Shown here piece after piece: positions 1 to 8,448 of a stretch of 17,887 bases of DNA. How positions within the stretch are numbered: position 1 is the first letter of the stretch; each line of letters starts with the position of its first letter. The translations under genes and the position numbers were made by a program. The DNA lies in contig CAYOXX010000070.1 of the NCBI GenBank assembly GCA_964408025.1, positions 1-17,887 on the forward strand, read 5' to 3'. The notes beneath the pieces were generated by a model. The model searched no databases, was not told the DNA's origin, and saw nothing but the letters and a program-made list of their open reading frames with translations. Source of the DNA: CAYOXX01 sp964408025 (GTDB taxonomy: Bacteria > Acidobacteriota > DATKUA01).

Positions 1-1
1 C

Positions 2-784
2 TTCATCGCCTTGCACGGCCCCGGCGGCGAGGACGGCGTCATCCAGGGTTTCTTCGAGACCGCGGGAATCCCCTACACCGGCTCCGGGGTCCTGGGTAAC
101 GCCGTCGGCATGGACAAGATACTGTCCAAGCAAATTTTACTCCAGGCTGGCATCCCGACGCCGCCCTTCGTCCACGCCGCCTCGGCCGAGCTGCGGCAAG
201 ACCTCGGCTCGTTCGTGGCGCGCGCCGAGGAGCGCTTCGGCTACCCCTGCGTCGCCAAGGTCGGCAATCAGGGCTCGAGCCACAACATGGGGATCGCCGC
301 CGACCGCGCCGCGCTGACCGGCCTGCTGGAAGTGATCGCCGCGGCCGGCGAGCACGCCCTGGTGGAGGAGTACATCGAGGGTCGCGAGCTTACCTGCGCC
401 GTGGTCGATCGGCCCGGCGGCGGCGGGCCACTGCCGCTGCCGCCGACCGAGCTGGTGCCGCTGGAGAGCAGGTTTTTCGACTACCACGCCAAGTACACCC
501 CCGGCGCCACCGACGAGATAACGCCGGCCCGAATCGGCGCCGAGGCGACCGCCGCAGTCCAGGAGCTTGCGGTGCGCTGCCACCGGGAGCTGCGCTGCGG
601 CGGCATGAGCCGCACCGACATGATCGAACGCGGCGGGGAGCTGTTTGTGCTGGAGATCAACACTATCCCCGGGATGACGAGCAGGTCCCTGATCCCGCAG
701 GCCGCCGAGGTGGCCGGCATCAGCTTCCCCGAGTTCCTGGAGATGCAGACGCTCTGGGCGCTGGAGAAGCGGGGCCGCCGCTGA
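2..784 (+). CDS. ddl: D-alanine-D-alanine ligase (ATP-grasp), 5' truncated by window edge
   Basis: The enzyme joins two D-alanines using ATP in the cytoplasm, supplying the dipeptide for peptidoglycan precursors. The reading frame is open from base 2, so the start lies outside; about 260 residues of a family usually 300-370 long are visible. The first residues, FIALHGPGGEDGVIQG, match the conserved Ddl HGP-GEDG-QG element. They are followed by GSGV...MDK, the ATP-grasp lysine segment (AKVGNQGSSHNMG), EEYIEGRE, the omega-loop-like FFDYHAKYTPGATDEI, and the metal-binding end RTDMI...VLEINTIPG, with the expected Asp, Glu and Asn ligands. The ATP loop wording is unlike the common KP-x-x-x-GSS form. 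The gene ends 4 nt before aroB, so the two are probably co-transcribed. Another ATP-grasp ligase is possible but the loop and C-terminus favour Ddl. Confidence 0.88.
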   Translation, partial: FIALHGPGGEDGVIQGFFETAGIPYTGSGVLGNAVGMDKILSKQILLQAGIPTPPFVHAASAELRQDLGSFVARAEERFGYPCVAKVGNQGSSHNMGIAADRAALTGLLEVIAAAGEHALVEEYIEGRELTCAVVDRPGGGGPLPLPPTELVPLESRFFDYHAKYTPGATDEITPARIGAEATAAVQELAVRCHRELRCGGMSRTDMIERGGELFVLEINTIPGMTSRSLIPQAAEVAGISFPEFLEMQTLWALEKRGRR

Positions 785-788
785 GCCG

Positions 789-1925
789 GTGGCCGAGCGG
801 GGGCGGGTGAAGGTGCGGAGCTTCGAGATAGAGTTCCCCGGACGGCCCCTGAAGCACTGCCATGTGGCCTTCGGGCGCGGCCTCTTCCCCGAGGCCGCCG
901 ACTGGCTGGCCCGCAGCGGCCTGGGCCGCCGGCTGGCTGCGATTGCCGACGAGACGGTCGCCGGCCTCTACGGGGAGACCTTCCTCGGCAGCCTCAGCGA
1001 CCGTGGAATTGACGCACTCCTCCTAGACTTCCCGCCGGGCGAGGCGAGCAAGAGCTGGGGTGTCCTCGGCAAGCTGCTGGAGCGCCTGCTGGGGGCCGGG
1101 ATCGGGCGCGGCGACGCGGTAGTCGCCATCGGGGGCGGCGTATCTGGCGACCTGGCGGGCGCCGCGGCGGCGCTGCATTGCCGCGGCATACCCTGGGCGC
1201 AGATGCCGACCACCACACTGTCGATGGCCGACAGCACCCTGGGCGGCAAGACGGCGGTGAACATAGGCGGCGCCAAGAACATGGCCGGTGCCTTCCACCA
1301 GCCGGCGGCGGTGTTCGCCGACCTAGACACACTGCTCACGCTCCCCGAGCGCCACCACCGTGCCGGGCTGGCCGAGGTGGTGAAGACGGCACTCGTCCTC
1401 GATGCCGAGCTCTTCTCGCGGCTGGAGGGGAGCCCGCGCGATCTTCTCGACACTGCGAGCGAACTGCTGGAGGAATCGCTGCTACGCTGCGCCGAGCTCA
1501 AGGCCGGCGTCGTCGCCCGCGACGAGCTGGAGGCGGGCGAGAGGGCGATTCTGAACGCCGGGCACACGCTGGGCCACGCGGTCGAGGCGGCGGCCGACGG
1601 CGAGCTTCTGCACGGGGAGGCTGTGGCCATAGGCTTGGCTATGGAGAGCAGACTGGCCGTCCGCTATACCGGTTTTCTCGCAGACGATGCGAAGAGGCTT
1701 CTGGAGCTGCTGGAAGCCCTCGGTCTTCCGCTCCGAGTTCCCGCCGGGCTGGAACCCGGAGAGATCATCCGCCTGATGCAACTGGACAAGAAGGGGCGAG
1801 GGAATCGCGACGAGGTCGCCTTCGCCCTGCCCAAGGCAATCGGCGGCGGCGAACGACGCGGAGGTGGCTGTACGACGGCTATCGTAGCCGAGGAGGTTTG
1901 GGGGATACTACAGTCCACAGAGTAG
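789..1925 (+). CDS. aroB: 3-dehydroquinate synthase
   Basis: This enzyme converts DAHP to 3-dehydroquinate, the second step of the shikimate pathway, using NAD and a divalent metal. The 378-residue protein is of usual family length. It shows the NAD-binding glycine motif GGGVSGDLAG (residues 115-124), PTTTLSMADSTLGGKTAVN (140-158), and the metal ligands Glu196 (GLAEVVK), His259 (NAGHTLGH) and His275 (LLHGEAVA). The GTG start at 789 lies 4 nt after the ddl stop. No strong Shine-Dalgarno is visible there, which suggests translational coupling; in-frame GTGs at 807 and 813 are alternatives. The gene converges on rplQ with a 26-nt gap and no clear intrinsic terminator. Pairing with ddl is not a known pathway link, so the two are probably only neighbours. 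Confidence 0.95.
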   Translation: MAERGRVKVRSFEIEFPGRPLKHCHVAFGRGLFPEAADWLARSGLGRRLAAIADETVAGLYGETFLGSLSDRGIDALLLDFPPGEASKSWGVLGKLLERLLGAGIGRGDAVVAIGGGVSGDLAGAAAALHCRGIPWAQMPTTTLSMADSTLGGKTAVNIGGAKNMAGAFHQPAAVFADLDTLLTLPERHHRAGLAEVVKTALVLDAELFSRLEGSPRDLLDTASELLEESLLRCAELKAGVVARDELEAGERAILNAGHTLGHAVEAAADGELLHGEAVAIGLAMESRLAVRYTGFLADDAKRLLELLEALGLPLRVPAGLEPGEIIRLMQLDKKGRGNRDEVAFALPKAIGGGERRGGGCTTAIVAEEVWGILQSTE

Positions 1926-1951
1926 ACGATGGTCGGGGAGGGCTAACTGTC
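1926..1951. other. Short convergent intergenic gap between aroB and rplQ
   Basis: These 26 bases separate the stop codons of the plus-strand aroB and the minus-strand rplQ. I see no GC-rich hairpin followed by a T run in either direction. Only a 5-bp ACAGT...ACTGT pairing with a loop of about 30 nt (1910-1950) can be drawn, which is too weak to call a terminator. Transcription from both sides must end inside the opposing gene or by a factor-dependent route. Confidence 0.6.
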
Positions 1952-2692
1952 TTATTTCTTCTCTTCGCCTTCGCCTTTTTCAGGCTCGGCTTCTTCAGAC
2001 TTGGTTTCCGCTTTCTTTTTGGGTTTCGCAGCCTTTTTCTTCTTTTCCTTGGCTTCTGCCTTCTTTTCCTTGGCTTTGGCCTTTTTGTCCTCGGCTTCGG
2101 TCTCTTTCGCTTCAGCTTCGGGCTCTTCCTTGGCCTCTTCTTTGGCTTCTTCCTTGACCTCTTCGGCTTCCGCGGCCTCGGCGGCTTCGGCTTCCTCCCT
2201 AGTTTCTTCGGCAAGCGCGACGTCGGCTAGGGCGGCCTTGCGCGCTGTGCCCCGGCGCGTGGGCCTGCGGGTGGTGGCCGGCTTGCGGGCTTTTTTGGGC
2301 GCTGCAGCCCTTTGCTTCGGTTTGGCGATCTCGATGGAGCTGTCGACGAGCTCGACGATCGCCATCTCGGCGGAGTCGCCGCGGCGGTGGCCGGTGCGAA
2401 CGATGCGGGTGTAGCCGCCGGGCCGCGTGGCGTAGCGGGCGGCGAGGGTGTCGAAGAGGCGTGCCACGACCTCGCGGTCCTTCACGTGGCGCATCACCTG
2501 GCGGCGGGCGTGCAGCGTCTCGCGCTTGGCCAGGGTGATCAGCTTCTCGGCGAATGGGCGCAGCTCCTTCGCCTTGGATACGGTGGTGGTTATGCGCTCG
2601 TGGCGGAAGAGCGAGGTGGCCATGTTGCGCAGCAGGGCCCAGCGGTGGCTGGTTGTCCTGCCGAGCTTGCGTCCCGCGATCCGGTGTCGCAT
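1952..2692 (-). CDS. rplQ: 50S ribosomal protein L17 with long charged C-terminal tail
   Basis: L17 binds 23S rRNA in the large subunit near the exit-tunnel side. Residues 1-122 are a complete L17 core (MRHRIAGRKLGRTTSHRWAL at the start, then MATSLFRHERITTT and GGYTRIV). The family is usually about 115-130 residues, but this protein has 246. Residues 123-152 are a basic Lys/Arg/Ala block, 160-200 an acidic Glu/Ala block, and 201-246 a Lys/Glu/Ala block. The tail DNA is purine-rich on the coding strand and less GC-rich than its surroundings. It is the last gene of the run, 21 nt after rpoA, with GAGG 3 nt before the ATG. The tail is probably disordered or helical; its role is unknown. Confidence 0.95.
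   Translation of the reverse strand: MRHRIAGRKLGRTTSHRWALLRNMATSLFRHERITTTVSKAKELRPFAEKLITLAKRETLHARRQVMRHVKDREVVARLFDTLAARYATRPGGYTRIVRTGHRRGDSAEMAIVELVDSSIEIAKPKQRAAAPKKARKPATTRRPTRRGTARKAALADVALAEETREEAEAAEAAEAEEVKEEAKEEAKEEPEAEAKETEAEDKKAKAKEKKAEAKEKKKKAAKPKKKAETKSEEAEPEKGEGEEKK
2039..2076 (-). repeat. 21-bp-period direct repeat in the rplQ tail
   Basis: A 17-nt word, cttcttttccttggctt on the plus strand, occurs at 2039-2055 and again at 2060-2076. The period is 21 bp, exactly seven codons, and encodes KAEAKEK and KAKAKEK in L17. It suggests the tail grew or varies by in-frame duplication. Confidence 0.75.
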
Positions 2693-2703
2693 TGTCCTCG
2701 TCT

Positions 2704-2712
2704 CCCCCCCCC
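2704..2712. repeat. Nine-base G homopolymer (coding strand) between rpoA and rplQ
   Basis: Nine consecutive C on the plus strand, read as G9 in the mRNA, lie directly downstream of the rpoA stop codon and 11 nt before the rplQ ATG. The tract is next to the GAGACGAGG ribosome-binding region of rplQ. Such runs are prone to slippage and to sequencing error. Confidence 0.8.
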
Positions 2713-2713
2713 G

Positions 2714-3703
<990 letters not shown>

Positions 3704-3733
3704 CTGCTGCGTGCCTCCTTGTCGGCGCCGGGC

Positions 3734-4342
<609 letters not shown>

Positions 4343-4348
4343 TGCTCT

Positions 4349-4354
4349 CCTCCT
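4349..4354 (-). promoter_or_regulatory. Shine-Dalgarno deciding the TTG start of rpsD
   Basis: AGGAGG on the minus strand lies 6 nt before the TTG at 4340-4342. No in-frame ATG gives the conserved MAR-TGP N-terminus, so this site fixes the non-ATG start. Confidence 0.85.
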
Positions 4355-4370
4355 AGGTCCTTACCGCCGC

Positions 4371-4766
4371 TCAGACGCGGCGGCGCTTGCGCGGGCGGCA
4401 GCCGTTGTGAGGGACTGGTGTGACGTCCCTGATGGTCTTGATCTCGATGCCGGCGGCGCTGAGCGAGCGGATGGCGCTCTCGCGGCCGGAGCCGGGGCCC
4501 TTGACCCGGACGTCGACAGTCTTGACGCCGTGCTCGCGCGCCTTTGCGGCGGCCTGCACGGCCGCCTGGCCGGCGGCGTAGGGGGTGCCCTTGCGCGAGC
4601 CCTTGAAGCCGCTGGTGCCGGCGCTGGCGCTGGTGATGACGTTGCCCTCCAGGTCGGTGATGGTAACTATCGTGTTGTTGAAGGTGGCCTGAATGTGGGC
4701 GATGCCGGCGGGGATGTCTTTCTTTACCCGGCGCCTGCCGCCCTTGCTGCCTGTTCTTTTTACCAT
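4371..4766 (-). CDS. rpsK: 30S ribosomal protein S11
   Basis: S11 forms part of the 30S platform near the E-site codon and the S6/S18 cluster. The 131-residue protein shows GIAHIQATFNNTIVTITD (21-38), SAGTSGFKGSRKGTPYAAGQ (48-67), VKGPGSGRESAIR (88-100) and the basic ending VPHNGCRPRKRRRV, all diagnostic. The ATG at 4766 is preceded by GAGGTGA. The gene is 24 nt after rpsM and 28 nt before rpsD. The N-terminus KRTGSKGGRRRVKKDI is ordinary for the family. Confidence 0.98.
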   Translation of the reverse strand: MVKRTGSKGGRRRVKKDIPAGIAHIQATFNNTIVTITDLEGNVITSASAGTSGFKGSRKGTPYAAGQAAVQAAAKAREHGVKTVDVRVKGPGSGRESAIRSLSAAGIEIKTIRDVTPVPHNGCRPRKRRRV

Positions 4767-4790
4767 GCCTTCACCTCGGCCCCTTGTCGG

Positions 4791-5174
4791 CTACTTCTTG
4801 GAAACGGCCCGGCGAGTCTTGACCGCCGCCTTGCGAGGGCCCTTGCGCGTGCGCGCGTTGGTGTGCGTGCGCTGCCCGCGCACCGGCAGGCTGCGCTTGT
4901 GGCGCTGCCCGCGGTAGCAGTTGATCTCCATCAGGCGCTTGATGTTCATCGTCGTCTCTTTGCGCAGGTCGCCCTCGACCTTGTGCTTGGCGTCGATGAT
5001 GCGGATCAGCTTGCGAACCTCTTCTTCGTTGAGCTCCCGCACGCGCACCCGGGGCTCGATCCCCGCCTCGGCGGCGATCGCGGCCGCTGCGGTGCGGCCG
5101 ATGCCGTAGATGGAGGTCAGGGCGATCTCCACGCGCTTGTTGTTGGGTATGTCCACGCCCGCGATTCGTGCCAC
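4791..5174 (-). CDS. rpsM: 30S ribosomal protein S13
   Basis: S13 is in the 30S head, contacts the P-site tRNA through its C-terminal tail and forms bridges with the 50S subunit. The 127-residue protein begins MARIAGVDIPNNKRVEIALT, followed by the helix-two-turn-helix region SIYGIGRTAA. The basic tail from residue 86 contains YRGQRHKRSLPVRGQRT and NARTRKGPRKA. The start is GTG at 5172-5174, with AGGAGAGG ending 4 nt before it, and no ATG matches the family start. The gene is first of the rpsM-rpsK-rpsD-rpoA-rplQ block. The 25-nt gap to rpmJ is too short for the E. coli-type S4-binding pseudoknot leader unless that extends into coding sequence. Confidence 0.98.
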   Translation of the reverse strand: MARIAGVDIPNNKRVEIALTSIYGIGRTAAAAIAAEAGIEPRVRVRELNEEEVRKLIRIIDAKHKVEGDLRKETTMNIKRLMEINCYRGQRHKRSLPVRGQRTHTNARTRKGPRKAAVKTRRAVSKK

Positions 5175-5199
5175 TTTTCCTCTCCTTCGCTGCCGCCGC

Positions 5200-5313
5200 T
5201 CAACCCTGGCGCTGCTTGTGCCTGGGGTTGGAGCAGATGACGCGCACGACGCCCTTGCGCCTCACGATTTTGCATTTGTTACATATCCGCTTTACGGATG
5301 CCCGCACTTTCAT
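5200..5313 (-). CDS. rpmJ: 50S ribosomal protein L36 (zinc-binding type)
   Basis: L36 is the smallest 50S protein and stabilises 23S rRNA folding near the L7/L12 stalk base. The 37-residue reading frame begins MKVRASVKRICNKCKIV and ends NPRHKQRQG, full length for the family. The zinc ligands Cys11, Cys14, Cys27 and His32 are all present, so this is the zinc-binding form. The ATG at 5311-5313 has GGGAGG 5 nt upstream. It lies between infA (23-nt gap) and rpsM (25-nt gap), the usual place. The high Lys/Arg content is normal. Confidence 0.97.
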   Translation of the reverse strand: MKVRASVKRICNKCKIVRRKGVVRVICSNPRHKQRQG

Positions 5314-5336
5314 TCCCGCCTCCCGGGCGCGGCCGC

Positions 5337-5555
5337 CTACTTGTAGCGGTAGACGATCCGGCCTCTGGTGAGGTCGTAGGGCGACAGCTCGACCAGCACC
5401 TCGTCGCCGGGCAGGATGCGTATGAAGTGCTTGCGCATCCGGCCCGAGATGTGGGCCAGGATCGTGTGCTTGTTTTCCAGCTGCACGCGGAACATCGCGT
5501 TGGGCAGCGGCTCAAGCACCTTCGCCCTGACTTCTATCGGTTCTTCCTTCTTCAC
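5337..5555 (-). CDS. infA: Translation initiation factor IF-1
   Basis: IF-1 occupies the 30S A site during initiation and helps IF-2 and IF-3 select the initiator tRNA. The 72-residue protein is a single OB fold of standard length: EPIEVRAKVLEPLPNAMFRV, then LENKHTILAHISGRMRKHFI, and the ending LSPYDLTRGRIVYRYK. The start is GTG at 5553-5555 with GGGAAGG 4 nt upstream. It is 22 nt after map and 23 nt before rpmJ. The family usually begins MAKEE; here MKKEE takes that place. Confidence 0.98.
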   Translation of the reverse strand: MKKEEPIEVRAKVLEPLPNAMFRVQLENKHTILAHISGRMRKHFIRILPGDEVLVELSPYDLTRGRIVYRYK

Positions 5556-5577
5556 CGTACCTTCCCGCCTGCCGTTC

Positions 5578-6354
5578 CTACGGCAGTGTCAGCACCAGCG
5601 GGCCCTCCTGGGTGACCGCTATGGTGTGCTCGAAGTGGGCGCTGCGGCTGCCGTCGGCCGTGACCGCCGTCCAGCCGTCATCCAGCTCCCGCGTCCGCCA
5701 GCCGCCGGCGTTGACCATCGGCTCGATAGCCAGCACCATGCCGGCCCGGATGCGCGGGCCGTAGCCGGGGCGCCCGAAGTTGGGGATCTCGGGCGGCTCG
5801 TGCAGGGCCGTGCCGATGCCGTGGCCGACGAAATCGCGCACGACGCTGAAGCCGGCGGCCTCGACGTGTGCCTGCACGGCGGCGCCGATGTCGCTGATGC
5901 GGTTGCCGACCCGCACCTGCTCGGCGGCCGCCTCGAGGCTCCCGGCGGTGACGCTGATCAGCCGCTCGGCCTCGTCGTCGACCCGACCTACGGGTACCGT
6001 CAGCGCCGCGTCGCCGAAGTAGTCGCCCAGCCTGACTCCGACGTCGACGCTGAGCACCTGTCCGTCTTCGAGCCGGCGCTTGCCGGGGATGCCGTGCACG
6101 ATGACTTCGTCGATGCTCGTGCAGATCGTCGCCGGGAATGGAACCCTGCCCGGCGGCCGGTAGCCCCTGAAGGCCGGAACGCCGCCGCGCGCCCGGATGA
6201 GCTCCTCGGAGCGGCGATCGAGCTCGCCCGTGGTGATCCCCGGACGGGCCAACTCCCGGACCATGCTGTGAACCTCGGCCACGATCCGCCCCGCCTCCCG
6301 CATCGCCCCGATCTCGGCCGCGGAGCGCAGGGTTATCGGCCTCGCCTCGATCAT
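5578..6354 (-). CDS. map: Methionine aminopeptidase, type I
   Basis: The enzyme removes the initiator methionine from nascent proteins at the tunnel exit. The 258-residue protein has the pita-bread fold and all five metal ligands: Asp104 (SVDVG), Asp115 (FGDAAL), His178 (FVGHGIG), Glu211 (AIEPM) and Glu242 (FEHTIAV). It also has the substrate-contacting His87 (IVHGIP). No N-terminal SH3-like or zinc extension is present, so it is a minimal type Ia-like enzyme. The ATG overlaps the adk stop by 4 nt (ATGA), which implies coupled translation. An adk-map-infA order inside a ribosomal operon is common outside gamma-Proteobacteria. Confidence 0.98.
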   Translation of the reverse strand: MIEARPITLRSAAEIGAMREAGRIVAEVHSMVRELARPGITTGELDRRSEELIRARGGVPAFRGYRPPGRVPFPATICTSIDEVIVHGIPGKRRLEDGQVLSVDVGVRLGDYFGDAALTVPVGRVDDEAERLISVTAGSLEAAAEQVRVGNRISDIGAAVQAHVEAAGFSVVRDFVGHGIGTALHEPPEIPNFGRPGYGPRIRAGMVLAIEPMVNAGGWRTRELDDGWTAVTADGSRSAHFEHTIAVTQEGPLVLTLP

Positions 6355-6989
6355 AAGACCCCGTCGATCCTGTCAAAGACCTGGTTTACACTGCCGCGGC
6401 CGTCGACGGCCACCAGGACGCTGAGCTTTTCGTAGTGGCGCGCCAGCGGTGCCGTCTGCTCGCGGTAGACCCGCAGCCGCTCGCGCACCGTCTCCTCGGC
6501 GTCGTCGGAGCGCTGCCGGAGCCGCCCGCCGCACAGGTCGCATACTCCCTGGACGGCCGGCCGCTTCCAGTCGAGGTGGAACACCGCGCCGCAGGCGGCG
6601 CATACGCGGCGTCCGCCGAGCCGCCGCACGATCTCGTCGTCCGGGACCTCGATCAGCACCGCCCGGTCGATCTCCTTCGCGCTTTGCTCGAGCACTTCGT
6701 CCAACCTGCGCGCCTGCTCCGCGGTTCGCGGGAAGCCGTCCAGCAGCCAGCCCGCGGCCGCGTCGGGCTCCGCCATACGCTGGCGGACGATTTCGACTAC
6801 CAGCTCGTCGGGCACCAGCTCGCCGGCGTCGATGTAGGCTTTCGCCTGGCGTCCCAGCCCGGTGCCGGCGTCCACCGCGGCGCGGAGCATGTCGCCTGTG
6901 CCGATCTGCGGCACCCCGTAGCGCCCGGCCAGCCGGGCGCTCTGCGTCCCCTTACCCGACCCCGGCGGTCCCAGCAGTATCAGCCGCAT
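6351..6989 (-). CDS. adk: Adenylate kinase with zinc-type LID domain
   Basis: The enzyme interconverts ATP + AMP and 2 ADP, setting the adenylate energy balance. The 212-residue protein starts with the P-loop GPPGSGKGT (7-15). It then shows the NMP-binding region TGDMLRAAV (31-39) and DGFPRTAEQ (84-92), and a long LID with Cys130, Cys133, Cys150 and Cys153 arranged as two CxxC pairs, so the LID probably binds zinc. RSDDAEETVRERL (160-172) carries the conserved Asp pair and Arg. The ATG has GGAGG 4 nt upstream. It is 28 nt after secY and overlaps map. Confidence 0.98.
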   Translation of the reverse strand: MRLILLGPPGSGKGTQSARLAGRYGVPQIGTGDMLRAAVDAGTGLGRQAKAYIDAGELVPDELVVEIVRQRMAEPDAAAGWLLDGFPRTAEQARRLDEVLEQSAKEIDRAVLIEVPDDEIVRRLGGRRVCAACGAVFHLDWKRPAVQGVCDLCGGRLRQRSDDAEETVRERLRVYREQTAPLARHYEKLSVLVAVDGRGSVNQVFDRIDGVL

Positions 6990-7017
6990 CTTTCCTCCAG
7001 ACCCTGGTCCCTCACAC

Positions 7018-8448
7018 TCACCGCCGGCCGCGAATGCGCGAGCCCTTGAAGAAGCCGTCGTAGTGGCGCATGACCAGCTGGCTCTCGATCTGCTGCACGG
7101 TGTCCATCGCCACGCCGATTACGATCAGCAGGCTGGTGCCGCCGAAGAAGAACTGGATGTCCATGCCGCGGGTGAACCAGGTCGGCAGCAGCCGGTCGAG
7201 GAACTCGCCGACGAAGGGTATCGTCTCCACCCGGAAGCCGTTGAGCAGGAAGATCGGCATCACGGCGATGCAGGCCAGGTAGAGGGAGCCGGCGGTGGTG
7301 ACGCGGTTCAGCACCAGCCCGATGTAGTCGGCCGTTCGCCGCCCCGGGCGCTTGCCGGGGATGAAGCTGCCGTGCTTCTTCATGTTGTCGGCCACGTCTT
7401 TGGGGTTGAAGACGATCTGGGTGTAGAAGAAGCAGAAGAACATGATCGCCGCGATGTAGATCAGCACGTAGAGGATCTGGCCGTATTGGATCATGTTGTT
7501 GACGCTGCGGGCCCAAGCCCAGCCGGTGGCGTTGGCGACGTTGTCGAATATCCACTGCGGCAGCAGTAGTATCGAGGAGGCGAAGATGACGGGGATGACG
7601 CCGGCGGTGTTGATGCGCAGCGGTATGTAAGTGCTCTGGCCGCCGTAGATCCTGCGGCCGACAACGCGCTTGGCGTAGGATACGGGTATGCGGCGCTGGC
7701 CGCGCTCGACGAAGACGATGGCGGCCACCACGACGACCATGAAGACCAGCAGCAGGATCAGCTTGAAGGGGGTCATCGCGCCCTCGCCGCGCGCCGTGGC
7801 GCCCATCAGGTCCTCGACGGTGACGACGACGGCGCCGGGCAGGCCGACGATGATGCCGGCGAAGATCAGCAGGCTGATGCCGTTGCCGATGCCGCGCTCG
7901 GAGATCTGCTCGCCGATCCACATGATGAAGGCGGTGCCGGCGGTCAGCGTGACTACGGTGAGGATCTGCCACCAGAGGATGTTGCCCTGGGCCGAGGTGG
8001 TGAGCACGCTGCGGTTCACGCCGTCCACGGTGGCGGTCATGCTCTGGTAGTAGAAGGTCAGCCCGAAGCCCTGGATCAGGGAGATGAGCACCGTGCCGTA
8101 GCGTGTGTACTGTGTGATCTTTTTGCGCCCCAGCTCCCCTTCCTTGCTCAGCTTCTCGAGGTAGGGCATGACGACGGTGAGCAGCTGCAGGATGATCGAG
8201 GCGCTGATGTAGGGCATGATGCCGAGGGCGAAGACGGTGATCTGGCGCATGGCGTAGCCGCTGAACATGTCGAGGAACTCGAAGAGCCCCTGGCCCGCGG
8301 CCTCCCTGACCGCCTTGATGGCCACCCAGTCGACGCCCGGCACGTGGATGTGGGCCCCGATGCGGAAGACGAAGAGCATGAGGCCGAGGAAGAGCACCCG
8401 CTTGCGGAGGTCCGGAATGCGGAAGATGTTCTGCAGCGTCTCGATCAC
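7018..8448 (-). CDS. secY: Preprotein translocase channel subunit SecY
   Basis: SecY forms the inner-membrane protein-conducting channel with SecE and SecG. The 476-residue protein has about ten hydrophobic segments, beginning near residues 18-30. Landmarks are RIPDLRKRVLF (10-20), the plug region after IHVPGVD, FALGIMPYISASIILQLL (73-90), WIGEQISERGIGNGISLL (177-194), and the cytosolic SecA/ribosome-binding loop ERGQRRIPVSYAKRVVGR (248-265). GGQSTYIPLRINTAGVIPVI (269-288) and the end YDGFFKGSRIRGRR complete it. The start is GTG, overlapping the rplO stop by 4 nt (GTGA). The length is slightly above the typical 430-450, partly from the periplasmic loop at about 135-158. Confidence 0.98.
   Translation of the reverse strand: MIETLQNIFRIPDLRKRVLFLGLMLFVFRIGAHIHVPGVDWVAIKAVREAAGQGLFEFLDMFSGYAMRQITVFALGIMPYISASIILQLLTVVMPYLEKLSKEGELGRKKITQYTRYGTVLISLIQGFGLTFYYQSMTATVDGVNRSVLTTSAQGNILWWQILTVVTLTAGTAFIMWIGEQISERGIGNGISLLIFAGIIVGLPGAVVVTVEDLMGATARGEGAMTPFKLILLLVFMVVVVAAIVFVERGQRRIPVSYAKRVVGRRIYGGQSTYIPLRINTAGVIPVIFASSILLLPQWIFDNVANATGWAWARSVNNMIQYGQILYVLIYIAAIMFFCFFYTQIVFNPKDVADNMKKHGSFIPGKRPGRRTADYIGLVLNRVTTAGSLYLACIAVMPIFLLNGFRVETIPFVGEFLDRLLPTWFTRGMDIQFFFGGTSLLIVIGVAMDTVQQIESQLVMRHYDGFFKGSRIRGRR

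Noticed and set aside
1876..1890. Inverted repeat CGGCTATCGTAGCCG near the aroB end, as a possible terminator for rplQ or aroB.
   Set aside because: The 6-bp stem has no T run on either strand and encodes conserved-looking AroB sequence. It is too weak to call.
2001..2060. A-rich codons in the L17 tail as a possible -1 frameshift site.
   Set aside because: In the reading frame the AAA AAG pairs are preceded by G or C, not A, so no canonical A AAA AAG heptamer is formed, and no stimulatory structure is visible.
1178..2230. A 350-codon plus-strand reading frame spanning the end of aroB and the antisense of rplQ, ending in a Leu/Phe-rich membrane-like stretch.
   Set aside because: It is aroB in the wrong frame followed by the antisense of the Lys/Glu/Ala tail codons, which reads as Phe/Leu. 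The apparent membrane segment is a composition artefact.
5175..5199. S4-binding pseudoknot leader before rpsM as in E. coli.
   Set aside because: Only 25 nt separate rpmJ and rpsM, and no nested pairing is evident.
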